The notes beneath the pieces are model-generated. The model saw nothing but the letters and a program-made list of their open reading frames with translations, was not told where the DNA came from and searched no databases. This document shows, piece by piece, positions 37,187-51,400 of a stretch of 64,000 bases of DNA; the first letter of the stretch is position 1; every line of letters begins with the position of its first letter. The stretch is from Alviniconcha marisindica (lineage: Eukaryota; Mollusca; Gastropoda; Provannidae), in assembly GCA_018857735.1 (NCBI GenBank), contig JABMCL010003486.1:657501-721500 (forward strand), in the 5' to 3' direction. Position numbers and translations under genes: made by a program.

Positions 37187-40100
37187 CCCACCCCCTCCTC
37201 CACACACACACAAAAACTGTCTCACACAGACAAACACAGTCACCCATATACACAATCACCCATATACAGTCACCCATACACACCCACACAGGCATTATCC
37301 AGTGATCATTATTTACATTTGTCAGTCAAGTTATTATTCTTTTCTATTTGTGTCCACCTTTGTGTCTTGTATACCTGTCATTAACTTGTCATTAACATCT
37401 GGATGTATACACACAAACACACACAAAGTTACTCTAATTTAAAAAAAAGTTGTTCTGACCTTGTTCTTAATCCCATGCCCTGAAATAACCATCCTGGTTC
37501 ACTGGGCGTAAAAAAACCAAGTTACTTACTTCTTTATCTATGACTGGTTACTATGCACACATACCAACAAGAAAATGTACATGCATGGTGTATGATACAG
37601 ATCAGTGTCATACACATTTAAACCCATCCCTAATAAGCCTTATGGTTTCTGTGGATGTTAAGCACCATGTTTACTTACTTACACGTTTAAATTCATTGTG
37701 GTTTTTGTGTGTGTTGGGGGTGGGTGGGGTGGGGGGGGGGGGGGTGTCTTTCTGTATCTTGCTTTGTGTGGGTTGTTTTGGTGGGACTGTGCGCTACCTG
37801 GTGTGTATAAAACATCATACTTAGGTTAATATGTATCATGTGAGTGCTCAGTGCGTTGATGAGAGCATGATAAATGTACATTATCATTATTATTATTATT
37901 TTCCACAAAACACTTCATTAAAAAAAAAAAAGTTTTGTTTTTACACTTATCACAAGCAGACACAATTCTGATCCTGCTGAGACAGCAAAGATCCTGTGCC
38001 TTTGGAACAGCATTTACCTCATGGTTTCAAAGTCAATGGTGTCGTCAACGTCCTCATTCTCATCCTCCCCTCGCTTGAAGGCAAACTTCTGCACAATCTG
38101 GAACAGGATGAGGGCAGTGTAATAAACACTGCATTTACTGCACACGGTATAACTATAAGGTACACTGTAGTTACTGCATGCAGTATAGTGTATACTGCAC
38201 TTACTGCACACAGTATAAGGTACAGTGTAGTTACTGCACGCAGTATAGTGTATACTGCACTTACTGCACACAGTATAAGGTACACTGTAGTTACTGCACA
38301 CAGTATAGTGCATACTGCACACATTATAAGGTACACTGTAGTTACTGCACGCAGTATAGTGTATACTGCACTTACTGCACACAGTATAAGGTACACTGTA
38401 GTAACTGCCCACTGCACTTACTGCACACATTATAAGGTACACTGTAGTTACTGCACGCAGTATAGTGTACACTGCACTTACTGCACACAGTATAAGGTAC
38501 ACTGTAGTTACTGCACGCAGTATAGTGTAAACTGCACTTACTGCACACATTATAAGGTACACTGTAGTTACTGCACGCAGTATAGTGTACACTGCACTTA
38601 CTGCACACATTATAAGGTACACTGTAGTTACTGCACACAGTATAGTGTACACTGCACTTACTGTAGACATTATAAGGTACACTGTTGTTACTGCACGCAG
38701 TATAGTGTACACTGCACTTACTGCACACATTATAAGGTACACTGTAGTTACTGCACACAGTATAGTGTATACAGCACTTACTGCACACAGTATAAGGTAC
38801 ACTGTTGTTACTGCACGCAGTATAGTGTACACTGCACTTACTGCACACATTATAAGGTACACTGTAGTTACTGCACACAGTATAGTGTATACAGCACTTA
38901 CTGCACACAGTATAAGGTACACTGTAGTTACTGCACACAGTATAGTGTACACTGTATTGACTCCTGCACAGTGTAAGGTTCACTACCCAGGACCCATTTT
39001 CATCACACACATTCAATGTTTTGTTATTTTCCTCAACCTCAACTAAGAGATTCGTGCACAAAAGATTATTTGTTTTACTGCTTTCAGTTTCACAGCTGCG
39101 CTTTTCATTGAAAAGCTATTCCCACCCTGAAATTCCTGCAAAGGACAAAGTACTAAAATATATGTATATATATTTTGTTTTTTTAAAGCAGAAAAAAGAA
39201 AAAGTAAATGGTTCCCTGATTCTTTTGCTAACATAACCATCTCCTTATGTGCCTTTTTTCAGATTTTTTTTTTATTTTTTTTGTTCTGTTCTGTTGTGTT
39301 CTATTTTTATTCTGGGGGGTGGAGAATAAATCTGGAGAGAGCGCTCACGCTAAGGCTTTACACCAGGTGAGACTGGCTGGTACCTGTGGGATGGTGCTCT
39401 CCACCCAGCTCTTGCTGGGCATCACTGCGTCCCACAGCACTAGGCCTCGGCTCAGCGTCTGAAACAGCAGCGATACATGTCAGCTGCCAGGCTGCTACTT
39501 CTGCTGCTACTGTTACTAATGTCACACACGCACTCACACTGGGCATCACTGCGTCCCACAGCACCAGGCCTCGGCTCAGCGTCTGAAACACCAACGATGC
39601 ATGTCAACTGCCAGGTCGCTACTACTGCTGCTACTGTTACTAATGCTATACTCACACACCACACACACACACGCACACACACTAGGCATTACTGCATCCC
39701 ACAGCGCCAGGCTGAAACACCAATGATGCATGTCAACCGCCAGGTTGCTACTACTGCTGCTACTGCTACTAATGCTGCACACACTGGGCATCAGTGTGTC
39801 TCACACCCAACACATCACACACTGGGCTGCACTGCACCCAGGACCGGGCTGAACCCAAGATGCAGTAAACCACCTTGCCACTTTTTGTGGTACTGTTCCT
39901 AATACACACATGCATCCATTAAAACACACCACAACATAAAAACTGGGCATTAGGCCCACAGCACCAGGCTAAACACCAATGACTTTGTCAACATACCGGG
40001 GAACTTTCCCTCTACTGGCTACTATGCTACACACGCACACACACACACACGCACACATACACATTACTGCGTCCCACACGCCACAAACACCAATGATGCA

Positions 40101-40479
40101 TGTCAACCGCCAGGTTCTCTCTTTCTGCCAAATGTTAACTAAATCCCTGACCACCCTGGGCAGAAGGTACTCGGGCCGCAGGTGATCACTTTAAACTGCT
40201 TTCACGGTCCCCTCCCCCAAAATGCACACTGGACAAGCGTGTCCCACAGCACCAGCTCACACTCTCTGCCACTTCTTGTGGTCGAAGCATCGTTCCTAGC
40301 ATACACACATGCATTCCATTATAAATGTTCAGCCACTTTTAACATATAAAACAAGTATGTAGGCACACACCCATACAATCATTCACTCACACACATTGAA
40401 ATCACACATACACAGACTTTCCTCTACATTTGGTACTTGCCCCCCTCCCCCTCCCCCCACAACACATGCATGCATGCAT

Positions 40480-40556
<77 letters not shown>

Positions 40557-43500
40557 CATGCAGGCATTCGCTCACACAGACTCTCTCTTTCATGCCCAAA
40601 GTGTTGAATGAAAGTGCCTGATGCCTACCCTGAGCAGAAGGAAATCAGGCCGCACGTGATCCAGCATGAACTGCGTGTCAGGCGCCTGTAGCCACTCCGC
40701 CACAGCACTGCACACACACCGTTCACAATTTTATTCATACACCTTGCTGCTATTCACCCACTGTTCTTTTCTGTCCATCATTGAGATTTACATGCACAAA
40801 TTTTTTTTTAAAAGCTGTCAAGTTTTTAACGTCCATTCAACCATGCAAGTCACATCTGGGCAAATGCATATATGTAAATAATCATAGAGCGATCTGGAAG
40901 AAAATACAGGAGGCAAGGTTTACTGCACCAGTTCCCTGATCTTATAAAACATAAACCTCAAGAACTCTCAACTCATCTATTCTGGTGGTTGGATGGGAGT
41001 GTGTGTGTGTGTGTGTGTGTTGGGGGGGGGGGGGGGATGAGGGGGGATTCTACAAATTGTATATGCTTTCTCCCATTTTGAATCACTTTACCCCAGGAAA
41101 GCCAACTGCCACAGGACAGTCCCAGCAGCAGCCACCAGCCTAGTTAACCCCTACTTTTTGTCCCAAGATGAAACACAGGATGACCTGTTTCCAGTCCGAA
41201 AGAAGAGCATGCCCAGCGCCAGCGTTGCCCCTGGCGATGTGACATCCACATTCACACAGTCACCTTCCTGTTATACAGAAATAAAAGAAGCAAAATACAC
41301 ATGCACATCCACAGCGTACACAAATACTGAAATCAACTTTCACATCCAACATCCACAGAAGTGGATTTTTTAAGAGGACAACTTTTGGCTGCCTTTTGTT
41401 CACTATTTCTCCCCCCCCCCTCCTCAATACACACACAAGTGCAACTGTTAACAACTAAACTCCGTTGCATTATTATGGAGAAACAATCAGAGCCAAACAT
41501 TGGAACCATTTCTGGAACCATTTCAAAGGCAACGTTGGAGGAACTTCTGGGAGACAGGGTGGAGCGCATATGGGCTTTTTCGAGTGCACAGATACCATCT
41601 TGAACTGAACTGAACACTCAGAGACAACCCCAAAAAATCCTCTACTTTAATCTACTCAAGTGTCAGTATTGCTTTTTCTCCTCACTGGTGCAATGAAGGC
41701 AGGGTAAAACATGAATTACATCATCGCTGCGCTCATCAGTGCACGCATGTGTGCATGCATTGTTAGTGTTACTGTAATGCACCCTGCGCTCCCACCTTGT
41801 GTGGTAGACGGGTATGATAGAAATCTCCGTTACTATTATTTTTCACATTCATGCTTCAGCCTCCACTTACCTTGATGAGGTAGCTGGGGGACCGGAATCT
41901 TTCTCTGTAGATGCCAGGCTGGTGAGAGAGAAAACAAAATCTTTTGGTCAAAAACATCTCACTCTTGCCTTGGCTTTGCCACCAAGAGACTAAACACTCG
42001 CAAACGCAATTTGTGATGTTACATCTGAAAGGTTAGACCAAAAGATGTCTCTTGGGGTTTGCACTTCAGGATGAGTACTTCGCAACACTAACTATCAGTA
42101 GCAGGACATCAGCTCTGAAATTTATCACATTTTGGAAAAAGATCCTGCATGTTACTTGCAAAACATGGCATCTTCTGCACATTAGATCTTAGCTGAATTC
42201 TGAATCAAGCAATTACAGATTTTAGTTGAATGGCAATTGAAAAACCAAACAAAAAACAAGGGCAAACACTCAACCACACGGCAAAAACTGGACACTAACA
42301 CCAACATCTAAGCACAAATGTGCCCACAATACTAGAACCACTGTACTCTCCCTGTACATCAATCGTTTCACGCAAGCTGGCAGTAAAAGTAAACTCTGGC
42401 CCAGCACAGTAATCATTTCATGCAAGTTGGAGGTCAAAGAAAACTCAGGCCAAGAACTGGGATGAAACTCACCAGAGGTCGCCTCTGGCCACCAACCATG
42501 AGGTGACACAGGATGTCAGCCATGTTGTGGTTGGACAGCCCCACCGCTTGCTTCCCCTTTCTGAAACCAGTCACTCAGCCATTACACATATATGCTTTTT
42601 TACACACTCACAGATCATTGCAGCTATTCACTTCCCTTTCTGAAACCAGTCACTGCATTAAACACAGCTTTCCTTTCTAAAACCAGTCATTCTGCATTAA
42701 ACACAGCTTTCCTTTCTGAAACCAGTCACTACATTAAACACAGCCTTCCTTTCTAAAACCAGTCACTCTGCATTAAACACAGCTTTCCTTTCTGAAACCA
42801 GTCACTGCATTAAACACAGCTTTCCTTTCTGAAACCAGTCACTGCATTAAACACGGCTTTCCTTTCTGAAACCAGTCACTCTGCATTAAATATAGCTTTC
42901 CTTTCTGAAACCAGTCACTGCATTTAAACACAGCTTTCCTTTCTGAAACCAGTCACTGCATTAAACACAGCTTTCCTTTCTGAAACCAGTCACTGCATTA
43001 AACACAGCTTTCCTTTCTGAAACCAGTCACTGCATTAAACACAGCTTCCCTTTCTGAAACCAGTCACTGCATTAAACACAGCTTTCCTTTCTGAAACCAG
43101 TCACTGCATTAAACACTGCTTTCCTTTCTGAAACCAGTCACTACATTAAACATAGCTTTCCTTTCTGAAACCAGTCACTACATTAAACACAGCTTTCCTT
43201 TCTAAAACCAGTCACTCTGCATTAAACACAGCTTTCATTTCTGAAACCAGTCACTCTGCCATAAAAATACATTGTTTCCCACACTTGCAGATCATTGCAA
43301 CTATTTGCTTCCCTTTCTGACACCAGTCACTCTGCATTTTAAACACATACTGTTTTCCACATCTGCAGATCATTGCAACTATTCACTTCCCTTTCTGAAA
43401 CCAGTCACTCTGCCAAACCATCACACCATCAGCACCTCTACAAAACCATCACACCATGGACACCTCTATAAAACCATCACACCACCACCTCTATAAAACC

Positions 43501-46500
43501 ATCACACCAGCAGCACTTCTATAAAACCATCACACCAGCAGCACTTCTATAAAACCACCACACCACACCTCTATAAAACCATCACACCATGGACACCTCT
43601 ATAAAACCATCACACCACCAGCACCTCCATAAAACTATCACACCACCAGCACCTCCATAAAACCATCACACCAGTGACCACCAGCACCTCCATAAAACCA
43701 TCACACCACCAGCACCTCTATAAAACCATCACACCACCAGCACCTCTATTAAACCATCACACTACCAGCACCTCCATAAAACCATCACACCACCAGCACC
43801 TCTGTAAAACCACCACACCATGGACACCTCTATAAAACCATCACACCACCAGCACCCCTATAAAACCATCACACCACCACCACTTCTATAAAACCATCAC
43901 ACCACTGGCACCTCCATAAAACCATCACACCACCAGCACCTATATAAAACCATAACACCACCAGCACCTCCATAAAACCATCACACCACCAGCACCTCTG
44001 TAAAACCATCATACCACCAGCACCTCTATAAAACCATCACACCACCAGCATCTCTATAAAACCATCACACCACCAGCACCTCCATAAAACCATAACACCA
44101 TGGACACCTCTATAAAACCATCACACCACCCACACCTCTACAAAACCATCACATCACCAGCATCTCTATAAAACCACCACATCATGGACACCTCTACAAA
44201 ACCATCACACCACCAGCACCTCTGTAAAACCATCACACCATGGACACCTCTATGAAACCATCACACCACCAGCACCTCTATAAAACCAGCCAACAGAGGC
44301 ATAAGGACAGCTCAGGAGCTGTGTGAAAGTTGAGGTGGCCATCCTGGGCTCCCCATCTCTAACAGTCCTTATGGTCTTTGGGGATGTAAAGCAACACTGA
44401 ACTTGAACGAAAGGAGGATGCTGACGAGGACACTTACCCCAAACATGACGAGGCCGAGGGACAGCCCAGCAGCCAGGGAGTAGGACTCGCGGTCGATGCA
44501 GTTCTCCATCTCGGGGCCTGGGGGTCGACCTGCGCCAACAGGTTACAGCATACAGTCTCACTGCGCCATTCGCACAAACACTAGTCAACATAAACAATCT
44601 ACAGTCTCACTACACCGTCCCCACAAACACTAGTCAGCATGAACAAACACTAGTCAGCATGAACAATCTAGTCTCACTTCATGGTCCCAACAAACACCAG
44701 TTACCATGAACAATCTACAGTCTCACTGCACCATTCCAACAAACACCAGTCAGCATGAACAATCTACAGTCTCTACACCACTGTAAGTGTGATATTTCTG
44801 TGCAGGTCAACACCACTGTAAGTGTGATGTTTTTGTGCCAGTCAACACAACTACTGTGCAAGTACATGATGTACGGGCCAACACAGTTTTAACGCTACAG
44901 GCAGGCAGAGATGGGACCACGTCTCAAACAGGCTGTGTGGTGCTAACAAAAACTCAGCATGTGAAACCACTACTAGTAGCAGGGCTTTGATACTGGAACT
45001 GCAGTGCATGCGTCAAGTTACAATGATGACACTAAACTTTCTTAGTTACAATGGTGACACCAAACTTCCTTAGTTACAACTGTGACACCAAACTTCCTAC
45101 CTTAGTTACAATGGTGACACCAAACTTCCTCCCTTAGTTACAATGGTGACACCAAACTTCCTACCTTAGTTACAACTGTGACACCAAACTTCCTACCTTA
45201 GTTACAACTGTGACACCAAACTTCCTCCCTTAGTTACAACTGCGACACCAAACTTCCTACCTTAGTTACAACGGTGACACCAAACTTCCTACCTTAGTTA
45301 CAACTGCAACACCAAACTTTCTACATTAGTTACAACGGTGACACCAAACTTCCTACCTATCTCGGCCAGGAGCACCTCAGCCATGTGGCTGTGCGCTGTG
45401 CCCTGGTACACCAGCCCCACCCCTAGAACGGCAGCCACCTGCACGTTGTGCGGGATGTTGAGTTCCGTGGAGGTAGGGGGCAGCAGCGCCGGGACGTGGA
45501 CGCTGAGGATCTTGGTCGTGGCCAGGTCCATGGTGCCCCGCCTGGAAGGCAAGCATTGCTTTATTCCGTTTTATTTGTATACCCTTACCTTTGTGATGTT
45601 GAAATGTCTTTTTTTTTTAACGTGGAATCTGAGTGACCCAAAAGGCATTTTATGCACTTATTATGAATGATAAAGTTCTTTCATATTGCTGGCATGAAAT
45701 ATAAACCCCTTTTCTTTAGGCTTCCATGGAAATTGGTGCTGATGACATCCCCCCCTCCCCCCACCTCCATTTTCATATGAAGTACTTGACCCTCCTGTTA
45801 CTTGGGAAAGACATGATGAGCAGCCCACGGCTGCCTCCCCTTCTTCTTTTGGTGGGATGCACTGGGTTGCAGAAGTGCTTACAACATATCTCCCCATACT
45901 CTCTTGCACAGCAGAGAGACATTTAGTATAACCCTCAATAAATCCTGAAACCCAGGAAGTATTAATATAACACCGGTTTCAATTTCCCTCTCTCTCTCTT
46001 TAGTGGATCAAAGGCATTTACACAGGAAAAAAGCAAATAATCTCAAAATTTTCCGAAAATGTTCTCGTCTTTACCCATTCTGAAAGCCTGCGGTTGAAAT
46101 CTACCTTCAAGCACACGCGCACATGCTGACAGCACCTGCTGGCTGCACAGCACTACCGCTCACCCCACATTTTAAAGCCACTGCACACTGCAACCCTCTC
46201 TCTGCGGCCCCCTCCTCAACAAGACAAACCCCTCACCAATGACCACCAACCACCTTATGTTTGATTTGGGTACCGTCCCTCAACAAGACAAACCCCTCAC
46301 CAATGACCACCAACCACCTTATGTTTGATTTGGGTACCGTCCCTCAACAAGACAAACCCCTCACCAATGACCACCAACCACCTTATGTTTGATTTGGGTA
46401 CCGTCCCTCAACAAGACAAACCCCTCACCAATGACCACCAACCACCTTATGTTTGATTTGGGTACCGTCCCTCAACAAGACAAACCCCTCACCAATGACC

Positions 46501-48356
46501 ACCAACCACCTTATGTTTGATTTGGGTACCGTCCCTCAACAAGACAAACCCCTCACCAATGACCACCAACCACCTTATGTTTGATTTGGGTACCGTCCCT
46601 CAACAAGACAAACCCCTCACCAATGACCACCAACCACCTTATGTTTGATTTGGGTACCGTCCCTCAACAAGACAAACCCCTCACCAATGACCACCAACCA
46701 CCCTTATGTTTGATTTGGGTACCGTCCCTCAACAAGACAAACCCCTCACCAATGACCACCAACCACCTTTATGTTTGATTTGGGTACCGTCCCTCAACAA
46801 GACAAACCCCTCACCAATGACCACCAACCACCTTTATGTTTGATTTGGGTACCGTCCCTCATCAAGACAAACCCCTCACCAATGACCACCAACCACCTTA
46901 TGTTTGATTTGGGTACCGTCCCTCAACAAGACAAACCCCTCACCAATGACCACCAACCACCTTTATGTTTGATTTGGGTACCGTCCCTCAACAAGACAAA
47001 CCCCTCACCAATGACCACCAACCACCTTTATGTTTGATTTGGGTACCGTCCCTCAACAAGACAAACCCCTCACCAATGACCACCAACCACCTTATGTTTG
47101 ATTTGGGTACCGTCCCTCAACAAGACAAACCCCTCACCAATGACCACCAACCACCTTTATGTTTGATTTGGGTACCGTCCCTCAACAAGACAAACCCCTC
47201 ACCAATGACCACCAACCACCTTTATGTTTGATTTGGGTACCGTCCCTCAACAAGACAAACCCCTCACCAATGACCACCAACCACCTTATGTTTGATTTGG
47301 GTACCGTCCCTCAACAAGACAAACCCCTCACCAATGACCACCAACCACCTTATGTTTGATTTGGGTACCGTCCCTCAACAAGACAAACCCCTCACCAATG
47401 ACCACCAACCACCTTATGTTTGATTTGGGTACCGTCCCTCAACAAGACAAACCCCTCACCAATGACCACCAACCACCTTATGTTTGATTTGGGTACCGTC
47501 CCTCAACAAGACAAACCCCTCACCAATGACCACCAACCACCTTTATGTTTGATTTGGGTACCGTCCCTCATCAAAGGGACGCGGTGCACGGTTGTGTGGT
47601 GTTTACAGAATACACCCAGTCGGCAGAAGTTTCATGCGGCACCAGCCATGTCAGCGCTGTAAGTACACCGCTTCGGCGGATATTCAAAACGCGCTATAAA
47701 AAGCTAGTCGGTCGCGTAGAATCACGTGCAAATGCAATGAGTCTGCTCAAGAGTGGAGGATAGCACTATGCAAAGGCAATCAACAACAACAACAACAACA
47801 AAGGTCTCGCTAAACAGGGGTTTATAACTTGCCATGGCAACGTAATAGTTCAGTGCAGCGCAGCAAGCGTTCTGCTCACCATGGGTTCAGTTCAGTCTAT
47901 GTTTTTTGTGAACCCAGCACACAAAAACAATACTCAGTGGAGTAGAAGACTTACTTAGCTGCAGACAGCCCCAGCAGGATGCCGATTGTTGTCATTTCAT
48001 GGCCCTGAAAAAGCAAAGAGTGACAGTCTGCTACAGTCTATTACAGTGACAGTCTGCAGCAGTCCGAGAGATCCTGTGGTGTACAGTCAATGTCCAACAG
48101 TAAATAATAATAACGGTGGGGTCTCAAAGCGCCCATTCTCAAATGAGCCCTAGGCACGTACATTTCATACTCAAGCTAAAAACACCCAATAACAGCACAC
48201 AGAATATTAACAAACGCAGATTTGGCATCAAACATAGCCCTAAAAACACCCAATAACAGCACATACAATATTAGCATACACAAATTTGTAATTAAACATA
48301 GACCCCCCACCCACCCACTATAGACACACATACATTTCTGTGTACACACACGCACG

Positions 48357-48411
<55 letters not shown>

Positions 48412-51400
48412 ACACACACACACCTGACCACTAAGTCACGAAACGGACCTGACCACTAAGTCTCAAAAACATGAGGCAGACCACCTAAGATCCAAAACTG
48501 ACATGTCCCTGAGGGTTGGGTGTGCCTACCTTGCTGAGGTAGTCGTGCACGTTGAGCGTGTCCAGGTTGGGCAAGTGCCCGTTCAACCCCAGAGCCATCA
48601 GGAAACCTGCATACTCATTGGTCAGTTCATTGTTTTTGGGTCGGTTGTAGATGATCCACGCTGATTCCACCTGAAGTCAGCACACAGCAGGTCACAATGT
48701 GTGTGTGTGTGTGTGTGCATGTGTTTGTGAGTCTGCACTCCATTTTGGGGGTTCTGGCAGAAATTCTTGCTATTTCGGGGTCACAAATATGCAGAAAATT
48801 TTGTTTTCAATGCAAAACAAACCCGTCCCATGCAATTGCTCAAACCCCATGTGTTCACCACACCCCAAAAAAAATCCAGATCTGTATGTCAGAATGCATT
48901 TTAATTAAAGGCTTTAAGCAATCTCTCTTTCTCACTCAGTCTCTGTTTCTCTGAAGTCCGGGCATGAAGCTGGTAGCCAGGACATACCAACTTTGACAGC
49001 TGCCAGGCCAAGGTGGGTGACATCAAACAAGGTCAGAGGTAGTTCACTGCCTACATCAGTTTCCGGACGCATTACTGGTTTCTCACCGCTCATTGGCAAG
49101 CAGGGCTGACCACGTTTCACAACTCAGCATAATGTCACAAAAGCCAAAATAAAAAGCTTACTTTTTTTGCTGTTGTAGTCGTGATAATATTTCTGAACCA
49201 GCGCCTTCCACTAGCTCTGAGCTGGCTATCAACAGGCCGCCTACTCAAGAAAATAAACAAACCAGCCAGGAATCTGCGAGTACCAGCGACAGTCCGATAC
49301 CTAACCAGGCACCAGTGAAAAAAGTTCATGACCATGGAAGGTCGCAAACTTGAAGATGCTGAATGTGTAAGTGCTGTTATCTGTCAGGTTTGCTGAGAAT
49401 TTCGCAGCAGGCATGAAAGGCAAAATTTCAACTATACCAGTGCAGGATTGGTCTTTAAAAAAGTTATCAGTGTGTTTAGCATATCTGATTGTGCACATTT
49501 TTGTCCATCACCACGCTTGCTGTACACAAGATCTAAAAAGTGTTTGCAACAACTGGTTATGATCAGAGCAAACAGAATACCCCCCAACCTCATCACTACC
49601 CCCATCAGCCACTGAGGCAGTAAACTATCATCTCCAACCCACTGAACTCAGTGAACCTTCCACTGCCTTCGAACACAGTCACGAGCAGCAAGCAGCACAA
49701 TCGGTGTGGTCTAAGCGAAAAAAGAAACTGGCCAGTAGGCACGCTTCTGTGGGTCTTATACAGGAGATGCCTCCTGGTGTCAGGGGGAAGCCACTCAATA
49801 AGGGTATTAATGGACGATAATTTGGGGTTGTTTGGGAAACCAAATGCAGGTAGGTATTTGGCCTATGGGATAATATCTCCTTGTCGTTAGATTGAGGTCG
49901 TGTATTTGAAAGAAATATGTCATCTCAAACCCGCTGAGCTCAGTGAACCCTCCAACTACTCTCACCCCTGGCATTACTTACCTGAGAGAAGTTGGCGATG
50001 CGCAGTCCGGCAGCCACGCCATTGTGGAAGTGGGGCCAGCTGGTCATGTTGGGTGGAACTTCCACGCGCGACAATTCCACTGTGCTGTTCCTGTTCACAT
50101 CAAAACAATACACTGGCGTGAGCATCACCAATTGAATTTCATGTCACTGTTCTCGTCACAGTTACATAAAACACGCCCACCCTCCCTGATCTATCACAGC
50201 TGGCTTGCCAATTACGCATCACAAGCTTAAAGAATACTGAACTTGTTTCACAACATGACCACAGCTGCTTCACAACTGGTAAAGTGTTTTAAATGAAGCA
50301 TGTTATGCACCACAAACTTAAGGAATACTGAACTTGTTTCACAACATGAACAAAGCTGTTTCACAGCTGGTGAAGTGTTTTAAATGAAGCATGTTATGCA
50401 CCACAAACTTACGGAATACTGAACTTGTTTCACAACATGAACAAAGCTGTTTCAGAACTGGTGAAGTGTTTTAAATCAAGCAAGTTATGCACCATGAGCT
50501 TAAGGAATACTGCACTTGTTTCACAACATGAACAAAGCTGTTTCACAGCTGGTGAAGTGTTTTAAATGAAGCAAGCGTACAGTCTGACTTGGTGACCTAA
50601 TTTCGAAAATTATTAATAACAAAAGTCCTAACCTCCACTGCTAACATCAACCAAATCTTAGGACGACAAAACACTATACAAAGATATACAATATACACAG
50701 TCTTATTAGTGCTCCATCTATCCTTGCAAGACTGAAGATCAACCTTGCTGTCAACTATTCTCCTAAACATCAATCCAGATCACCTACATCCTGACAAGAC
50801 TCAGCCTCTAAAATACGGAACACACGTGTGCTTGCAGCTGAGCACTGACCAGTGTACAGCCCAAAGTGGCCACGCCAACTACTGTACAGCAGGCAAGACA
50901 ACAAGGTGTGAAGTTTAAACATGTGTGCTTGCAGTTGAGCACTGACCAGCGTACAGCCCAAAGTGGCCACGCCAACCACTGTACAACTGACAAGACAACA
51001 GGGTGTAAAATTTATTACGCGATGCCACCACCACCTACCTGGGAGGAGCCCGGCCGGTGAGACACAGCTTGGGGATGGGCAGCGTCTCTGTGGTCAGCGG
51101 GGTGTAGGTGCACAGTGTGAACATCCCTCTGGAACAGCGTCAGTGAAAACGTGCGGCTTGTAAAAACCAGAAACTGAACCCCAGTCTGCTGCAAGTCATG
51201 CTTGTTCTAACACAACATCCAACCCTCAATCTACTCACTTTCAGTCTGGTTCATATGTAATGAACAAACACCCCCCTTCCCACCCACACACTCACACACA
51301 ACTAGGCAATGCACACATACACACATGCACACACTCACACACACACAGACAAACACAACTTCACTAAAGAGGTCAATGTAAAACTCAGTTCATGCAACTG

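Noticed and set aside
37996..39061. Open frames of 230-326 codons with VTTVYL or YCTQYK repeats
   Set aside because: 60-bp array, multiple of three; open on both strands. Only the IVQKFAFKRGEDENED part is a real exon.
49180..49350. Serine/threonine/glutamine-rich forward frame (ENKQTSQESASTSDSPIPNQ)
   Set aside because: It resembles low-complexity N-terminal parts of transposon proteins but I could not find a domain either side, so I did not call an element.
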